64,000 nt of DNA, from assembly GCF_015234585.1 (NCBI RefSeq), contig NZ_JADFCM010000007.1:1-64000 (forward strand). The letters are read 5' to 3'. Each line of letters starts with the position of its first letter. Within the stretch, counting starts at the first letter, position 1. Both the position numbers and the translations under genes were made by a program. Shown here piece by piece: positions 51,576 through 60,066 of the stretch. A model generated the notes under the pieces. That model ran no database searches, had not been told where the DNA came from, and saw nothing but the letters and a program-made list of their open reading frames with translations. This DNA is from Pseudalkalibacillus hwajinpoensis. GTDB taxonomy: Bacteria; Bacillota; Bacilli; Bacillales; Guptibacillaceae.

Positions 51576-51941
51576 ATGGCACGTATTGCTGGTATTGATG
51601 TTCCACGCGAAAAGCGCATCGTAATCGCGTTAACTTACGTTTATGGAATCGGTAAAACAACTGCGAAACAAGTTCTAGTTGACGCTGGTGTTTCTGAAGA
51701 CACTCGTGTACGCGACTTAACTGAAGAAGAGCTCGGAAAAATCCGTGAAGTAGTAGACAAAATTAAGGTTGAGGGTGATCTTCGTCGTGAAATCTCACTT
51801 AACATTAAACGTCTAATCGAAATCGGTTCTTATCGTGGTATCCGCCACCGTCGTGGTCTTCCTGTCCGAGGTCAACATACGAAGAACAACTCTCGTACTC
51901 GTAAAGGCCCTCGCCGTACAGTAGCTAACAAGAAGAAGTAA
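51576..51941 (+). CDS. rpsM: 30S ribosomal protein S13
   Basis: 121 residues. 30S head protein bridging to the 50S and P-site t[23 protein letters not shown], the helix-hairpin [11 protein letters not shown], and the tail [17 protein letters not shown] are typical. AAGGAGGTGC before ATG 51576. Confidence 0.97.
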   Translation: MARIAGIDVPREKRIVIALTYVYGIGKTTAKQVLVDAGVSEDTRVRDLTEEELGKIREVVDKIKVEGDLRREISLNIKRLIEIGSYRGIRHRRGLPVRGQHTKNNSRTRKGPRRTVANKKK

Positions 51942-51957
51942 GGGAGGTAATTAACAA

Positions 51958-52353
51958 ATGGCTAAACAACGTAAAGCAAATACACGTAAAAAGCGCGTGA
52001 AAAAGAATGTTGAGAGTGGAGTAGCTCATATCCGTTCCACTTTTAACAACACAATCATTACGATTACTGATACTCACGGAAATGCGATTTCTTGGGCAAC
52101 TTCCGGAAACATGGGCTTCAAAGGTTCTCGTAAGTCTACTCCATTCGCTGCTCAAATGGCTGCTGAAACTGCAGGTAAAACTGCACAGGAGCACGGCATG
52201 AAAACTGTAGAAGTTTCTGTTAAAGGCCCTGGTGCTGGTCGTGAAGCTGCAATTCGTGCACTTCAAGCTGTAGGTCTAGAGGTTACTGCGATCCGTGACG
52301 TAACTCCAGTACCTCATAACGGCTGCCGTCCGCCAAAACGTCGTAGAGTCTAA
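51958..52353 (+). CDS. rpsK: 30S ribosomal protein S11
   Basis: 131 residues. Platform protein lining the mRNA exit channel. [18 protein letters not shown], and the C-terminal [16 protein letters not shown], are conserved. Basic lysine-rich start. GGGAGGTAATTAACAA precedes ATG 51958. Confidence 0.97.
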   Translation: MAKQRKANTRKKRVKKNVESGVAHIRSTFNNTIITITDTHGNAISWATSGNMGFKGSRKSTPFAAQMAAETAGKTAQEHGMKTVEVSVKGPGAGREAAIRALQAVGLEVTAIRDVTPVPHNGCRPPKRRRV

Positions 52354-52597
52354 GGTAGTAGAGAGTTCAAAAACGTAGATGTTCCCTTCGGGAGAATGCC
52401 TGGTTTTGAACAATCTCTTATGGAAAGATTCAATCTATCGGTATACAATTGATGAACATGTCAATAATGATAATGTATAAATTGTTGACGGTTGACGAAT
52501 CATAATTAGGTTGTTGGTATTTGAACCACCTAAGGGGATTATTCGGTTAGACAGCATGTCTAACCGAAGTTCGACGTTTTGAAGGAGGGTTTGTTGG
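52354..52597 (+). other. Structured rpsK-rpoA spacer
   Basis: 244 bases. A long hairpin, GTTCAAAA (52365-52372) with TTTTGAAC (52404-52411), has GAGA/TCTC flanks that extend the pairing. A second, perfect 12-bp hairpin is TTCGGTTAGACA-GCA-TGTCTAACCGAA (52542-52568). It ends about 15 bases before the rpoA ribosome-binding site. Two TTGACG hexamers (52485, 52492) have no good -10. Internal promoter, processing site or ribosomal-protein target are all possible. Confidence 0.6.
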
Positions 52598-53542
52598 ATG
52601 ATCGAAATCGAAAAGCCAAAAATTGAAGCGGTAGCTATCAACGAGGATGCAAAATACGGTAAGTTTGTTGTAGAACCATTAGAGCGTGGTTATGGAACTA
52701 CCCTGGGTAACTCCCTTCGTCGTATCCTGTTATCTTCACTTCCTGGTGCTGCTGTCACATCCGTACAAATTGAAGGAGTACTCCATGAGTTCTCTACAAT
52801 TGAAGGCGTACATGAAGATGTAACAACTATCATTCTCAATCTTAAGAAGTTAGCTATGAAAGTTTACTCTGAAGAAGAGAAGACATTGGTTGTTGATGTA
52901 CAAGGACCAGGAACGGTAACAGCAGGAGATATTACTCATGACAGCGACGTGGAGATCTTAAACCCTGACCTTCATATTGCTACCCTTTCTGCTAGTGCGC
53001 GTTTCCAGATGCGAGTTACTGCAATTCGTGGAAGAGGCTATGTACAAGCGGAAGGAAACAAAAATGATGAACAGCCAATCGGTGTAATTCCGGTTGACTC
53101 GATCTTCACACCTGTTTCTCGTGTTAACTACCAGGTTGAAAACACTCGCGTTGGCCAGGTAACAAATTATGACAAACTAACCCTTGATGTTTGGACAGAT
53201 GGAAGCATTCGTCCTGAAGAAGCTGTTTCGTTAGGTGCAAAGATTTTAAATGAACATTTAAACATTTTTGTTGGTTTAACGGACCAGGCTCAAAATGCTG
53301 AAATCATGGTCGAAAAAGAAGAGGATCAAAAAGAGAAAGTGCTTGAGATGACTATCGAAGAGCTTGATCTCTCAGTTCGTTCATACAATTGCCTGAAGCG
53401 TGCTGGCATTAATACAGTTCAAGAATTGACTCAGAAGTCTGAAGAAGACATGATGAAAGTTCGTAATCTTGGACGTAAGTCACTTGAAGAAGTACAAGAG
53501 AAGCTTGAAGAGCTTGGGCTTGGACTTCGTAACGAAGAATAG
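52598..53542 (+). CDS. rpoA: DNA-directed RNA polymerase subunit alpha
   Basis: 314 residues. The N-terminal domain (to ~230) dimerises and starts core assembly: [19 protein letters not shown] and [13 protein letters not shown] linker follows. The C-terminal domain ([20 protein letters not shown], then [13 protein letters not shown]) binds UP elements and activators such as Spx. AAGGAGGG precedes ATG 52598. Confidence 0.98.
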   Translation: MIEIEKPKIEAVAINEDAKYGKFVVEPLERGYGTTLGNSLRRILLSSLPGAAVTSVQIEGVLHEFSTIEGVHEDVTTIILNLKKLAMKVYSEEEKTLVVDVQGPGTVTAGDITHDSDVEILNPDLHIATLSASARFQMRVTAIRGRGYVQAEGNKNDEQPIGVIPVDSIFTPVSRVNYQVENTRVGQVTNYDKLTLDVWTDGSIRPEEAVSLGAKILNEHLNIFVGLTDQAQNAEIMVEKEEDQKEKVLEMTIEELDLSVRSYNCLKRAGINTVQELTQKSEEDMMKVRNLGRKSLEEVQEKLEELGLGLRNEE

Positions 53543-53589
53543 ATATTTAAAGTTGTTGATTTTATAAACAACAAAGGAGGGAATACTTC

Positions 53590-53952
53590 ATGGCATACCA
53601 AAAGTTAGGTCGTACTAGTGATACGCGTAAAGCGCTATTCCGTGACCTTGTTACAGATTTGATCATCAATGAACGTATTGAAACGACAGAATCAAAGGCG
53701 AAAGAACTTCGTTCTTTCATCGACAAAATGATTACGCTTGGTAAACGCGGAGATCTTCACGCACGTCGTCAAGCAGCTTCTTTCATCCGTAACGAAGTAG
53801 CGGATCAAGAAAGCGGTCAAGATGCAGTTCAAAAACTATTCAGCGATATCGCTCCTCGTTATGCTGAGCGTCAAGGCGGTTACTCTCGTATCCGTAAACT
53901 TGGACCACGCCGCGGTGACGGTGCTGAAATGGTTATCATCGAGCTAGTATAA
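53590..53952 (+). CDS. rplQ: 50S ribosomal protein L17
   Basis: 120 residues at the tunnel-exit side of the 50S. It opens [33 protein letters not shown] and the end [16 protein letters not shown] are conserved. AAGGAGGG before ATG 53590. Last gene of the S10-spc-alpha run. Confidence 0.97.
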   Translation: MAYQKLGRTSDTRKALFRDLVTDLIINERIETTESKAKELRSFIDKMITLGKRGDLHARRQAASFIRNEVADQESGQDAVQKLFSDIAPRYAERQGGYSRIRKLGPRRGDGAEMVIIELV

Positions 53953-53965
53953 GACGCACTTGATT

Positions 53966-54017
53966 AAAAGGGCGGGACAGGATCTCGACATTGGATACTG
54001 ATTCTATGCCCTTTTTT
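53966..54017 (+). terminator. Terminator after rplQ
   Basis: AAAAGGGC (53966-53973) and GCCCTTTTTT (54008-54017) with a 34-base loop. The loop is long for a classical terminator, but the position and T run fit. Confidence 0.65.
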
Positions 54018-54079
54018 CGTGCGTTTTTTTGTTTGAATCGCACAAATTCAAGTGGTTATTTGCTGCTTGCCATTAAAGA

Positions 54080-54107
54080 AAGCCTGGCAGATGCCAGGCT
54101 TTTTTTA
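54080..54107 (+). terminator. Second terminator in the rplQ-ecfA1 gap
   Basis: AAGCCTGGC-AGAT-GCCAGGCTT, then TTTTTT. A strong intrinsic terminator, stronger than the one nearest rplQ. Confidence 0.92.
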
Positions 54108-54166
54108 TAGGATAAGTACAGTTAATATCACGCATTAAAAAGCTTATTATACTGATAGGAAAAAGC

Positions 54167-54193
54167 GGCGGTTCCATCTGCCCGCCTTTTTTT
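54167..54193 (+). terminator. Hairpin with T run just before ecfA1
   Basis: GGCGG-TTCCATCTGC-CCGCC followed by seven T. A TATACT at 54148-54153 upstream could be a -10, though no good -35 is seen. If so, this hairpin would lie in the ecfA1 leader and act as an attenuator. Confidence 0.6.
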
Positions 54194-54255
54194 CGCACCA
54201 GTATATTGCCTGAAGCGATCACCGCTTGAAATTAGCAGAGGCAGGAGGAACGAGT

Positions 54256-55095
54256 ATGGAAGAACTAATCACCGTTCAAAACGTATCCTTTCGGTATCAG
54301 GAAGAGCAACCCCATGTATTGCATGATGTTTCATTATCTGTTCATAAGGGTGAATGGCTAGCGATCGTAGGACATAATGGTTCTGGGAAGTCGACACTTG
54401 CAAAGCTTCTAAATGGGCTGCAACTTCCTGAAAAAGGCGATGTTACCGTAGAAGGATATAACAGTAGAGATGAGGAAAGTATTTGGGAAATTAGAAGAAG
54501 AGTGGGGATCGTATTTCAAAACCCAGACAATCAGTTTGTAGGTACGTCTGTGCGTGATGATGTAGCTTTTGGTCTTGAAAATAACGGAATGGCACGCGAA
54601 AAAATGTTGGAGCGCATCCATGAGAGTGTGAATAAGGTGCGGATGGCAGATTACCTTGATCAAGAGCCACATCGTCTCTCAGGTGGTCAAAAGCAACGTG
54701 TAGCGATTGCTGGGATTATTGCCTTAAGACCATCCATTGTCATCCTAGATGAGGCCACTTCTATGCTAGATCCAGCTGGTCGTAAAGAAGTGCTTCAAAC
54801 GATGCGTGAGCTTAAAGACGAAGAAGGCATGACGGTGATCTCTATCACCCATGATCTCGAAGAAGCTGCACAAGCTGATCGATTGATCGTCATGAATGCA
54901 GGAGAGGTCATTGATGAAGGTCTTCCGGTTGATGTGTTTAAGAAAGGTGACATGCTTGAGCAAATTGGTTTAGATTTGCCGTTTCCACTTCAGGTGCAGC
55001 GAGCACTCAGTGAGAAAGGCTATGATTTCTCAAAGCTTACTTTATCTCAAGAGGAACTGGTGAATGAGCTATGGACATTACAATCAAAGATTTAG
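54256..55095 (+). CDS. ecfA1: ECF transporter ATPase subunit EcfA1
   Basis: 279 residues. An ABC ATPase of the energy-coupling-factor module that powers vitamin uptake through swappable S-components coded elsewhere. Walker A is GHNGSGKST, the Q-loop region VFQNPDNQFVGTSV, signature LSGGQKQRVAIAG, Walker B IVILDEATSMLD and the switch His in SITHDLEE. ATG 54256 after GCAGGAGGA; an in-frame TTG at 54226 lies before that site. The end overlaps ecfA2 by 25 bases. Confidence 0.96.
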   Translation: MEELITVQNVSFRYQEEQPHVLHDVSLSVHKGEWLAIVGHNGSGKSTLAKLLNGLQLPEKGDVTVEGYNSRDEESIWEIRRRVGIVFQNPDNQFVGTSVRDDVAFGLENNGMAREKMLERIHESVNKVRMADYLDQEPHRLSGGQKQRVAIAGIIALRPSIVILDEATSMLDPAGRKEVLQTMRELKDEEGMTVISITHDLEEAAQADRLIVMNAGEVIDEGLPVDVFKKGDMLEQIGLDLPFPLQVQRALSEKGYDFSKLTLSQEELVNELWTLQSKI

Positions 55096-55940
55096 AGCAT
55101 TCTTATGGTAGAGGGACCCCTTTCGAAAGAAAAGCGCTCTCTGAAATATCGTTATCTATCCCAGCACGTACTTTCCAAACGATTATTGGGCATACAGGCT
55201 CAGGCAAATCAACGCTGATCCAGCATTTAAATGGGTTACTTAAACCTACAAAAGGAAGCATTCAGATTGGCGACTTTTTGATTCGAGCTGGTGAGAAAGA
55301 AAAACGCCTAAAAGCCCTAAGAGAGCATGTAGGGATCGTTTTTCAATATCCAGAACATCAGTTGTTTGAAGAGACTATAGAGAAAGATATTATCTTTGGT
55401 CCTCGTAATTTTGGAGTATCAGAAGAAGAAGCGAAACAGCGTGCAGCGAGGTTAATTGAACAAGTGGGACTTGATCAATCATACCTTAGCCGTTCTCCGT
55501 TTGATTTGAGTGGTGGCCAAATGCGCAGAGTAGCTATTGCAGGAGTACTAGCGATGAAACCATCTATTCTAATTCTCGATGAACCTACTGCTGGACTAGA
55601 CCCTAAAGGGAGACGGGAGATTATGAGTCTCTTTTATCGTTTACATCAGGAGGAGGGCCTCACTACGATTCTAGTGACCCATAGCATGGAAGATGCAGCG
55701 CAGTATTCCGATGAGATCGTCATAATGGAAAAGGGCGGTGTGGCACTTCAGGGGAAACCTGAGGAAATTTTCGCTAATTCCGATGCGTTGAAGAAACTAA
55801 GTCTTGATGTACCAGAAACTGTTAAGTTCATTCATCGGCTAGAAGAACGCTTTAATCTCAGTCTGCCAAAGAGTGTATTTACTCTCGATGCGGCAGTTGA
55901 TGCAGCCCTGTCTATTTTGCAGAAAGGAGATGATTCTTGA
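55071..55940 (+). CDS. ecfA2: ECF transporter ATPase subunit EcfA2
   Basis: 289 residues, partner of EcfA1 in the ATPase heterodimer. Walker A GHTGSGKST, VFQYPEHQLFEETI, signature variant LSGGQMRRVAIAG, Walker B ILILDEPTAGLD, and VTHSMEDA. It keeps a full catalytic Glu, so both sites may hydrolyse ATP. Starts inside ecfA1 (25-base overlap) and overlaps ecfT by one base. Confidence 0.96.
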   Translation: MDITIKDLEHSYGRGTPFERKALSEISLSIPARTFQTIIGHTGSGKSTLIQHLNGLLKPTKGSIQIGDFLIRAGEKEKRLKALREHVGIVFQYPEHQLFEETIEKDIIFGPRNFGVSEEEAKQRAARLIEQVGLDQSYLSRSPFDLSGGQMRRVAIAGVLAMKPSILILDEPTAGLDPKGRREIMSLFYRLHQEEGLTTILVTHSMEDAAQYSDEIVIMEKGGVALQGKPEEIFANSDALKKLSLDVPETVKFIHRLEERFNLSLPKSVFTLDAAVDAALSILQKGDDS

Positions 55941-56734
55941 TGCAAAATATTATTATTGGTCAATACGTCCCAGGTCAATCCTTCATCCATAAACTTGATC
56001 CAAGAGCGAAGTTGCTAACGGCGTTTCTATTTGTTATTATCGTTTTCTTGGCTAACAATTGGATTACCTACGCATTACTTGGTGGTTTTACACTTCTAGC
56101 GATCCTGGTATCCAAATTACCATTGCGCTATATCTATAATGGTTTAAAACCAATTTTACTTGTTATCATTTTAACGTTTCTTCTTCATGTGTTTTTAACG
56201 AAAGAGGGACCGCTGCTGTTTGATTTTGGTTTTCTTGAAGTTTATGAAGGTGGCTTGAAGCAAGGTGTATTTATTTCACTCCGGCTATTGTTTTTAATCA
56301 TGATTACTTCCTTGTTAACTCTGACGACAACGCCTATTGATATTACAGTAGGTATTGAAACGTTACTTGGACCTATGAAAAAAATTGGTCTTCCTGTTCA
56401 TGAGTTTGCTCTCATGATGTCTATTGCTCTTCGGTTTATTCCGACGCTTCTGGAAGAAACTGAGAAGATTATGAAAGCACAATCTGCACGAGGTGCGCAA
56501 TTTTCTAGTGGACCAATTAAAGAACGATTGAAAAGTATTGTTCCTCTGCTAGTACCTCTCTTTGTAAGTGCATTTAAGCGTGCTGAAGATCTTGCTATGG
56601 CAATGGAGGCTAGAGGATATCGTGGGGGAGAAGGAAGAACTAGCATCCGATTACTGAAGTGGTCAGGAAAAGATACAGCCTTATTTCTTATCCTCCTCCT
56701 TCTATGTGTTAGTTTGCTGCTTCTAAGAAGTTAG
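55940..56734 (+). CDS. ecfT: ECF transporter transmembrane subunit EcfT
   Basis: 264 residues. The membrane scaffold linking the two ATPases to S-components. Five or so hydrophobic helices start in LTAFLFVIIVFLANNWITYA. Two coupling helices carry the Ala-Arg-Gly signatures (KAQSARGAQF near 182 and AMEARGYRGG near 220). I chose ATG 55940, next to GAAAGGAGATG, over the overlapping TTG at 55937. Confidence 0.96.
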   Translation: MQNIIIGQYVPGQSFIHKLDPRAKLLTAFLFVIIVFLANNWITYALLGGFTLLAILVSKLPLRYIYNGLKPILLVIILTFLLHVFLTKEGPLLFDFGFLEVYEGGLKQGVFISLRLLFLIMITSLLTLTTTPIDITVGIETLLGPMKKIGLPVHEFALMMSIALRFIPTLLEETEKIMKAQSARGAQFSSGPIKERLKSIVPLLVPLFVSAFKRAEDLAMAMEARGYRGGEGRTSIRLLKWSGKDTALFLILLLLCVSLLLLRS

Positions 56735-56745
56735 GGGAGAATGTG

Positions 56746-57486
56746 ATGCAACGAATAAAAATGACCCTCTCTTATGACGGGACGGCTTTTAATGGTTATC
56801 AAATTCAGCCAAATGGCCGCACAGTTCAAGAGGAAGTGCAGTGCGCCCTGAAGCAGATGCATAAAGGCGCCTCTATTCCGATTACCGGATCAGGAAGAAC
56901 GGATGCTCGGGTGCATGCTCACGGGCAGATTATTCATTTTGACACCCCGCTTTCGATTCCTTCTGAAAATTGGACACGGGCATTAAACGCTCAGCTCCCA
57001 CAGGATGTGAGGGTTTTACACACTGAAACCGCTCCTAGCGATTTCCATGCGAGGTATGATGTCGTTCGCAAAACCTATCAATATCGAGTGCATAATCGTG
57101 CAGCTTCAGATGTTTTTAGAAGAAACTATGCCGTACATGAACCTCATCCGCTCAATGTTAAAGAGATGAGGCGTGCAGCCGCTCACCTCATTGGGGAGCA
57201 TGACTTTACATCCTTTTGTGCTAGTAAGACTGATGTGAAGAATAAAGTGAGGACCATCTACCGAATAGAAATTGAGCGAATTCAGGATGAACTCGTTTTT
57301 ACCTTTGAAGGAAGCGGCTTCCTATACAATATGGTTCGCATTTTAATGGGGACATTCCTTGAGATAGGGAGAGGGCGGCGCTCAGCGAATGAAATGGTGT
57401 CCATTTTAGAAGCAAAGGATCGAAACACAGCGGGAAAGACGGCACCACCACATGGGCTTTATTTATTGGAAGTCTCTTATAGGTAA
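56746..57486 (+). CDS. truA: tRNA pseudouridine synthase A
   Basis: 246 residues. Makes pseudouridine at 38-40 in the anticodon stem of many tRNAs. LSYDGTAFNGYQIQPNGRTV opens the fold; the catalytic Asp is in GSGRTDARVHAHGQ (near 51). KTYQYRV and the end GSGFLYNMVRILMGT are family marks. ATG 56746 after GGGGAGAATG; a GTG at 56743 is an alternative giving one more residue. Confidence 0.96.
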   Translation: MQRIKMTLSYDGTAFNGYQIQPNGRTVQEEVQCALKQMHKGASIPITGSGRTDARVHAHGQIIHFDTPLSIPSENWTRALNAQLPQDVRVLHTETAPSDFHARYDVVRKTYQYRVHNRAASDVFRRNYAVHEPHPLNVKEMRRAAAHLIGEHDFTSFCASKTDVKNKVRTIYRIEIERIQDELVFTFEGSGFLYNMVRILMGTFLEIGRGRRSANEMVSILEAKDRNTAGKTAPPHGLYLLEVSYR

Positions 57487-57511
57487 AAAAGGAAAGAAAG
57501 TTACCAAACAC

Positions 57512-57540
57512 TTGACATTTTCGCCCCAGTATTATAAGAT
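57512..57540 (+). promoter_or_regulatory. Promoter of rplM-rpsI
   Basis: Perfect TTGACA (57512-57517), 17 bases, TAAGAT (57535-57540), shortly after the truA stop. Confidence 0.65.
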
Positions 57541-57550
57541 ATTCTTTGGT

Positions 57551-57583
57551 ATTTCTACATCCACTTGCCCCGGATTTAGAAAT
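57551..57583 (+). promoter_or_regulatory. L13 leader hairpin
   Basis: ATTTCTA pairs with TAGAAAT and, inside one-base bulges, ATCC with GGAT, around ACTTGCCCC. It lies in the 5' leader of rplM. Position and layout match the L13 leader family known in Firmicutes, thought to bind L13 and limit rplM-rpsI expression. The match is by eye. Confidence 0.72.
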
Positions 57584-57656
57584 CTGACTGACAACTGACA
57601 ATGAAAATTCTGTGCTAGTTTTAAAATAAATTGGATTGATTTTAGGAGGGAAACTC

Positions 57657-58094
57657 ATGCGTACAACATTTATGGCTAAAGGCCACGAAGTAGAACGTAA
57701 ATGGTACATCGTTGACGCTGAAGGTCAAACACTTGGCCGTCTAGCAAGTGAAGTAGCAGCGATCCTGCGCGGTAAAAACAAAGTAACTTTCACACCTCAC
57801 GTTGACACTGGTGATCATGTGATCATCCTTAACGCTGAGAAAATTGAACTAACTGGTAACAAACTTAATGACAAGATGTACTACCGTCATAGTGGACACC
57901 CAGGTGGTTTGAAATCAAGAAATGCTCTTGAAATGCGTACTAACCGTTCTGAGCAAATGCTTGAACTTGCAATCAAAGGTATGCTTCCAAAGAACAGCCT
58001 TGGTCGCCAAATGATTAAAAAGCTTCATGTATTCGCTGGTAGCGAGCACAATCACCAGGCACAACAGCCTGAAAAATACGAACTAAGAGGATAA
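57657..58094 (+). CDS. rplM: 50S ribosomal protein L13
   Basis: 145 residues. Early 50S assembly protein. [29 protein letters not shown] [19 protein letters not shown] and the [12 protein letters not shown] segment are conserved. TAGGAGGG sets ATG 57657; an upstream TTG at 57636 lies before the site and is rejected. Length equals B. subtilis L13. Confidence 0.97.
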   Translation: MRTTFMAKGHEVERKWYIVDAEGQTLGRLASEVAAILRGKNKVTFTPHVDTGDHVIILNAEKIELTGNKLNDKMYYRHSGHPGGLKSRNALEMRTNRSEQMLELAIKGMLPKNSLGRQMIKKLHVFAGSEHNHQAQQPEKYELRG

Positions 58095-58113
58095 TTAAAA
58101 GGAGGGAATTAAC

Positions 58114-58506
58114 TTGGCACAAGTACAATACAACGGCACTGGCCGACGTAAAAACTCTGTAGCACGCGTACGTTTACTTCCTGGTAACGGACGTATGGTT
58201 ATTAACAACCGTGAAATCGATGACTATTTCGATCTTGAAACACTTAAGCTTATCTCTAAGCAACCACTAGTTGAAACTGGTACTGAAGGCACTTACGATA
58301 TTTTCGTAAATGTTAACGGTGGTGGATTCACTGGACAAGCAGGCGCAATTCGTCACGGTATCGCTCGTGCACTACTACAAGCTGATCCGGAATCACGCGC
58401 AACACTTAAGAGTGCTGGCTTCCTAACACGTGATGCTCGTATGAAAGAACGTAAAAAATACGGTCTTAAAGCAGCACGTCGTGCACCTCAGTTCTCAAAA
58501 CGTTAA
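58114..58506 (+). CDS. rpsI: 30S ribosomal protein S9
   Basis: 130 residues. Its C-terminal tail ([17 protein letters not shown]) reaches the P-site t[22 protein letters not shown] and [19 protein letters not shown] are conserved. TTG start at 58114 after AAAAGGAGGG. Always paired with rplM. Confidence 0.97.
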   Translation: MAQVQYNGTGRRKNSVARVRLLPGNGRMVINNREIDDYFDLETLKLISKQPLVETGTEGTYDIFVNVNGGGFTGQAGAIRHGIARALLQADPESRATLKSAGFLTRDARMKERKKYGLKAARRAPQFSKR

Positions 58507-58517
58507 TATGGTTTTCA

Positions 58518-58548
58518 AAACCTCTGGCCTATGGCCGGGGGTTTTTTT
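58518..58548 (+). terminator. Terminator after rpsI
   Basis: AACCTCTGGCC-TAT-GGCCGGGGGTT, with three G-U pairs, then a T run. Confidence 0.92.
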
Positions 58549-58699
58549 GTATTTAGAAAAGATTTGCTACTATGGTCTTTTTAACAAAAGACTTGAGAAT
58601 TATTCATTATGAAGCCTGAATGAATTACCAATTTATTTGCTGTATACTCCCCAACTCTTGAGTGAGACTAAAACAATATGATTCGAGAGGATGGGTGAG

Positions 58700-59137
58700 A
58701 TGGACAACGTTATTACTGTATTCAAGGAACGTCAGCGTCATAAACGCCTTGAATTCGAACGACGAGTGTTGATTGAAATTTCATTGAAAGAGTTATCGGA
58801 TAACATAAGAGAACTGTTTTCTCCATTTTTCTCAGAGGCTATTCTGTATAAAGGTGATGTGGAGAATGTTTGTATGGACATTGCGATTGAAGCGTATTTA
58901 CTTGGTGCTGAGTATAGCAAGTTTTCCTATTATGGAGAATCAATGTCGACAGCGCATAAACGGTGCTTCAAATTAGAGAAAGCATTAATTGAAGCGTTGT
59001 TTGATTATTGGCTTTTCTGGAAAACGTCAGCGGTTTACGAAGAATCATTACAAATTACGTGTGATGTATTTGTTTCGAATTGGTGGAAAGCAGGCTATGA
59101 AAAAGGAACGATGAGGCGTCGACTTCGGTTACAATAA
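58700..59137 (+). CDS. ybaK: Uncharacterised YbaK-family protein (DUF2521 type)
   Basis: 145 residues. Resembles YbaK of B. subtilis, which has the same place before cwlD. Mostly helical and acidic in the middle (IRELFSPFFSEAILYKGDVE), with a basic C-terminal tail (GTMRRRLRLQ). No catalytic motif, signal peptide or membrane helix is seen, and I know no assigned function. ATG 58700 after GGATGGGTGAG; ATG 58691 is in frame but abuts GAGAGG with no spacing. Confidence 0.78.
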   Translation: MDNVITVFKERQRHKRLEFERRVLIEISLKELSDNIRELFSPFFSEAILYKGDVENVCMDIAIEAYLLGAEYSKFSYYGESMSTAHKRCFKLEKALIEALFDYWLFWKTSAVYEESLQITCDVFVSNWWKAGYEKGTMRRRLRLQ

Positions 59138-59219
59138 ATTGCTTAAGTTCTATGACTAATTCAGCTACCCGTCCCATATAGATAAGATAGGACAAAATAA
59201 GGGGCGGTGTTAGTGGGGT

Positions 59220-59933
59220 ATGAAAAAGTGGTATAAGCGATTTGGCGTTGCCACTGGAATCATCGTGCTGTTATTTATTATTAATTACAAATTTGCTATT
59301 GATTCTTCTTGGGATGCCTGGCATCTTCCTTTATCAGGACAGGTCATTGTCATTGACCCTGGACATGGAGGGGCTGATGGAGGAGCTGTTGGTGATAACG
59401 TAGTTGAAAAAGATATTGCGTTAACGATCTCTCTTAAGTTAAGAGATTATCTCCAAGAAGCGGGAGCACTTGTTATTATGACACGTGAGACGGATACAGA
59501 TTTAGCAGCAGATGGAACAAAGGGACTTAGCAATCGAAAAGCTGAAGATTTAAGAAAACGAGTTGAATTGATTAATGAGGGAAGTAACGATCTTTTTGTG
59601 AGTATTCATCTAAACGCGATTCCATCTTCTAAATGGAGTGGCGCTCAAACGTTTTATAATCCTGTTAATGATGAGAGTCAGGCCATATCTCGTTTTATTC
59701 AGGCTGAAATTAAGCGAAACCTGGAAAACACGAATCGACTGGCTAAAAACATGGATAGTGTATATTTACTAAGAGAGGCTGAAATTCCAGGAGCTCTTGT
59801 TGAAGTTGGTTTCCTTTCTAATCCAACTGAGAGGGAGTTACTAAATACTGAAACTTATCAAAATAAAGTCGCAGCCTCTATTTATCAGGGCATTATTCGA
59901 TATACGACAAATGAGCCAGTACCGGAGGAATAA
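59220..59933 (+). CDS. cwlD: Germination-specific N-acetylmuramoyl-L-alanine amidase CwlD
   Basis: 237 residues. Strips peptides from muramic acid during spore cortex synthesis so that muramic-delta-lactam can form. An N-terminal membrane anchor or signal (FGVATGIIVLLFIINYKF) targets it outside. The amidase_3 domain has zinc ligands in DPGHGGADGG, the Glu of VVEKDI and the His of VSIHLNA, with catalytic Glu in LVEVGFLSN. GGGGCGGTG lies before ATG 59220. A weak SigG-like TGACTA...CATATA pair is upstream (59153-59180), not convincing. Confidence 0.95.
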   Translation: MKKWYKRFGVATGIIVLLFIINYKFAIDSSWDAWHLPLSGQVIVIDPGHGGADGGAVGDNVVEKDIALTISLKLRDYLQEAGALVIMTRETDTDLAADGTKGLSNRKAEDLRKRVELINEGSNDLFVSIHLNAIPSSKWSGAQTFYNPVNDESQAISRFIQAEIKRNLENTNRLAKNMDSVYLLREAEIPGALVEVGFLSNPTERELLNTETYQNKVAASIYQGIIRYTTNEPVPEE

Positions 59934-60001
59934 AGAAAATACTGGCTCGTTTTACGTTCTATACTCTTCCATTGATTTGGTATATCCTTCAAGCACCGAA
60001 G

Positions 60002-60030
60002 TCAAAACTCTCTGAATGATATGTTATACT
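60002..60030 (+). promoter_or_regulatory. Probable promoter of salA
   Basis: TGT-extended TATACT (60025-60030), with a poor -35 (TCAAAA) 17 bases before. RNA would start near 60037. Confidence 0.5.
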
Positions 60031-60066
60031 AGCAATGTAATCGAATTCAGAGAAGGTGGTGCCTCC

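Noticed and set aside
59153..59180. SigG-like promoter before cwlD (TGACTA, 16 bases, CATATA)
   Set aside because: Only part of each hexamer fits and the spacing is short; kept as a remark only.
60016..60066. Longer SalA from ATG 60016
   Set aside because: It would overlap the TATACT promoter and start before the predicted transcription start.
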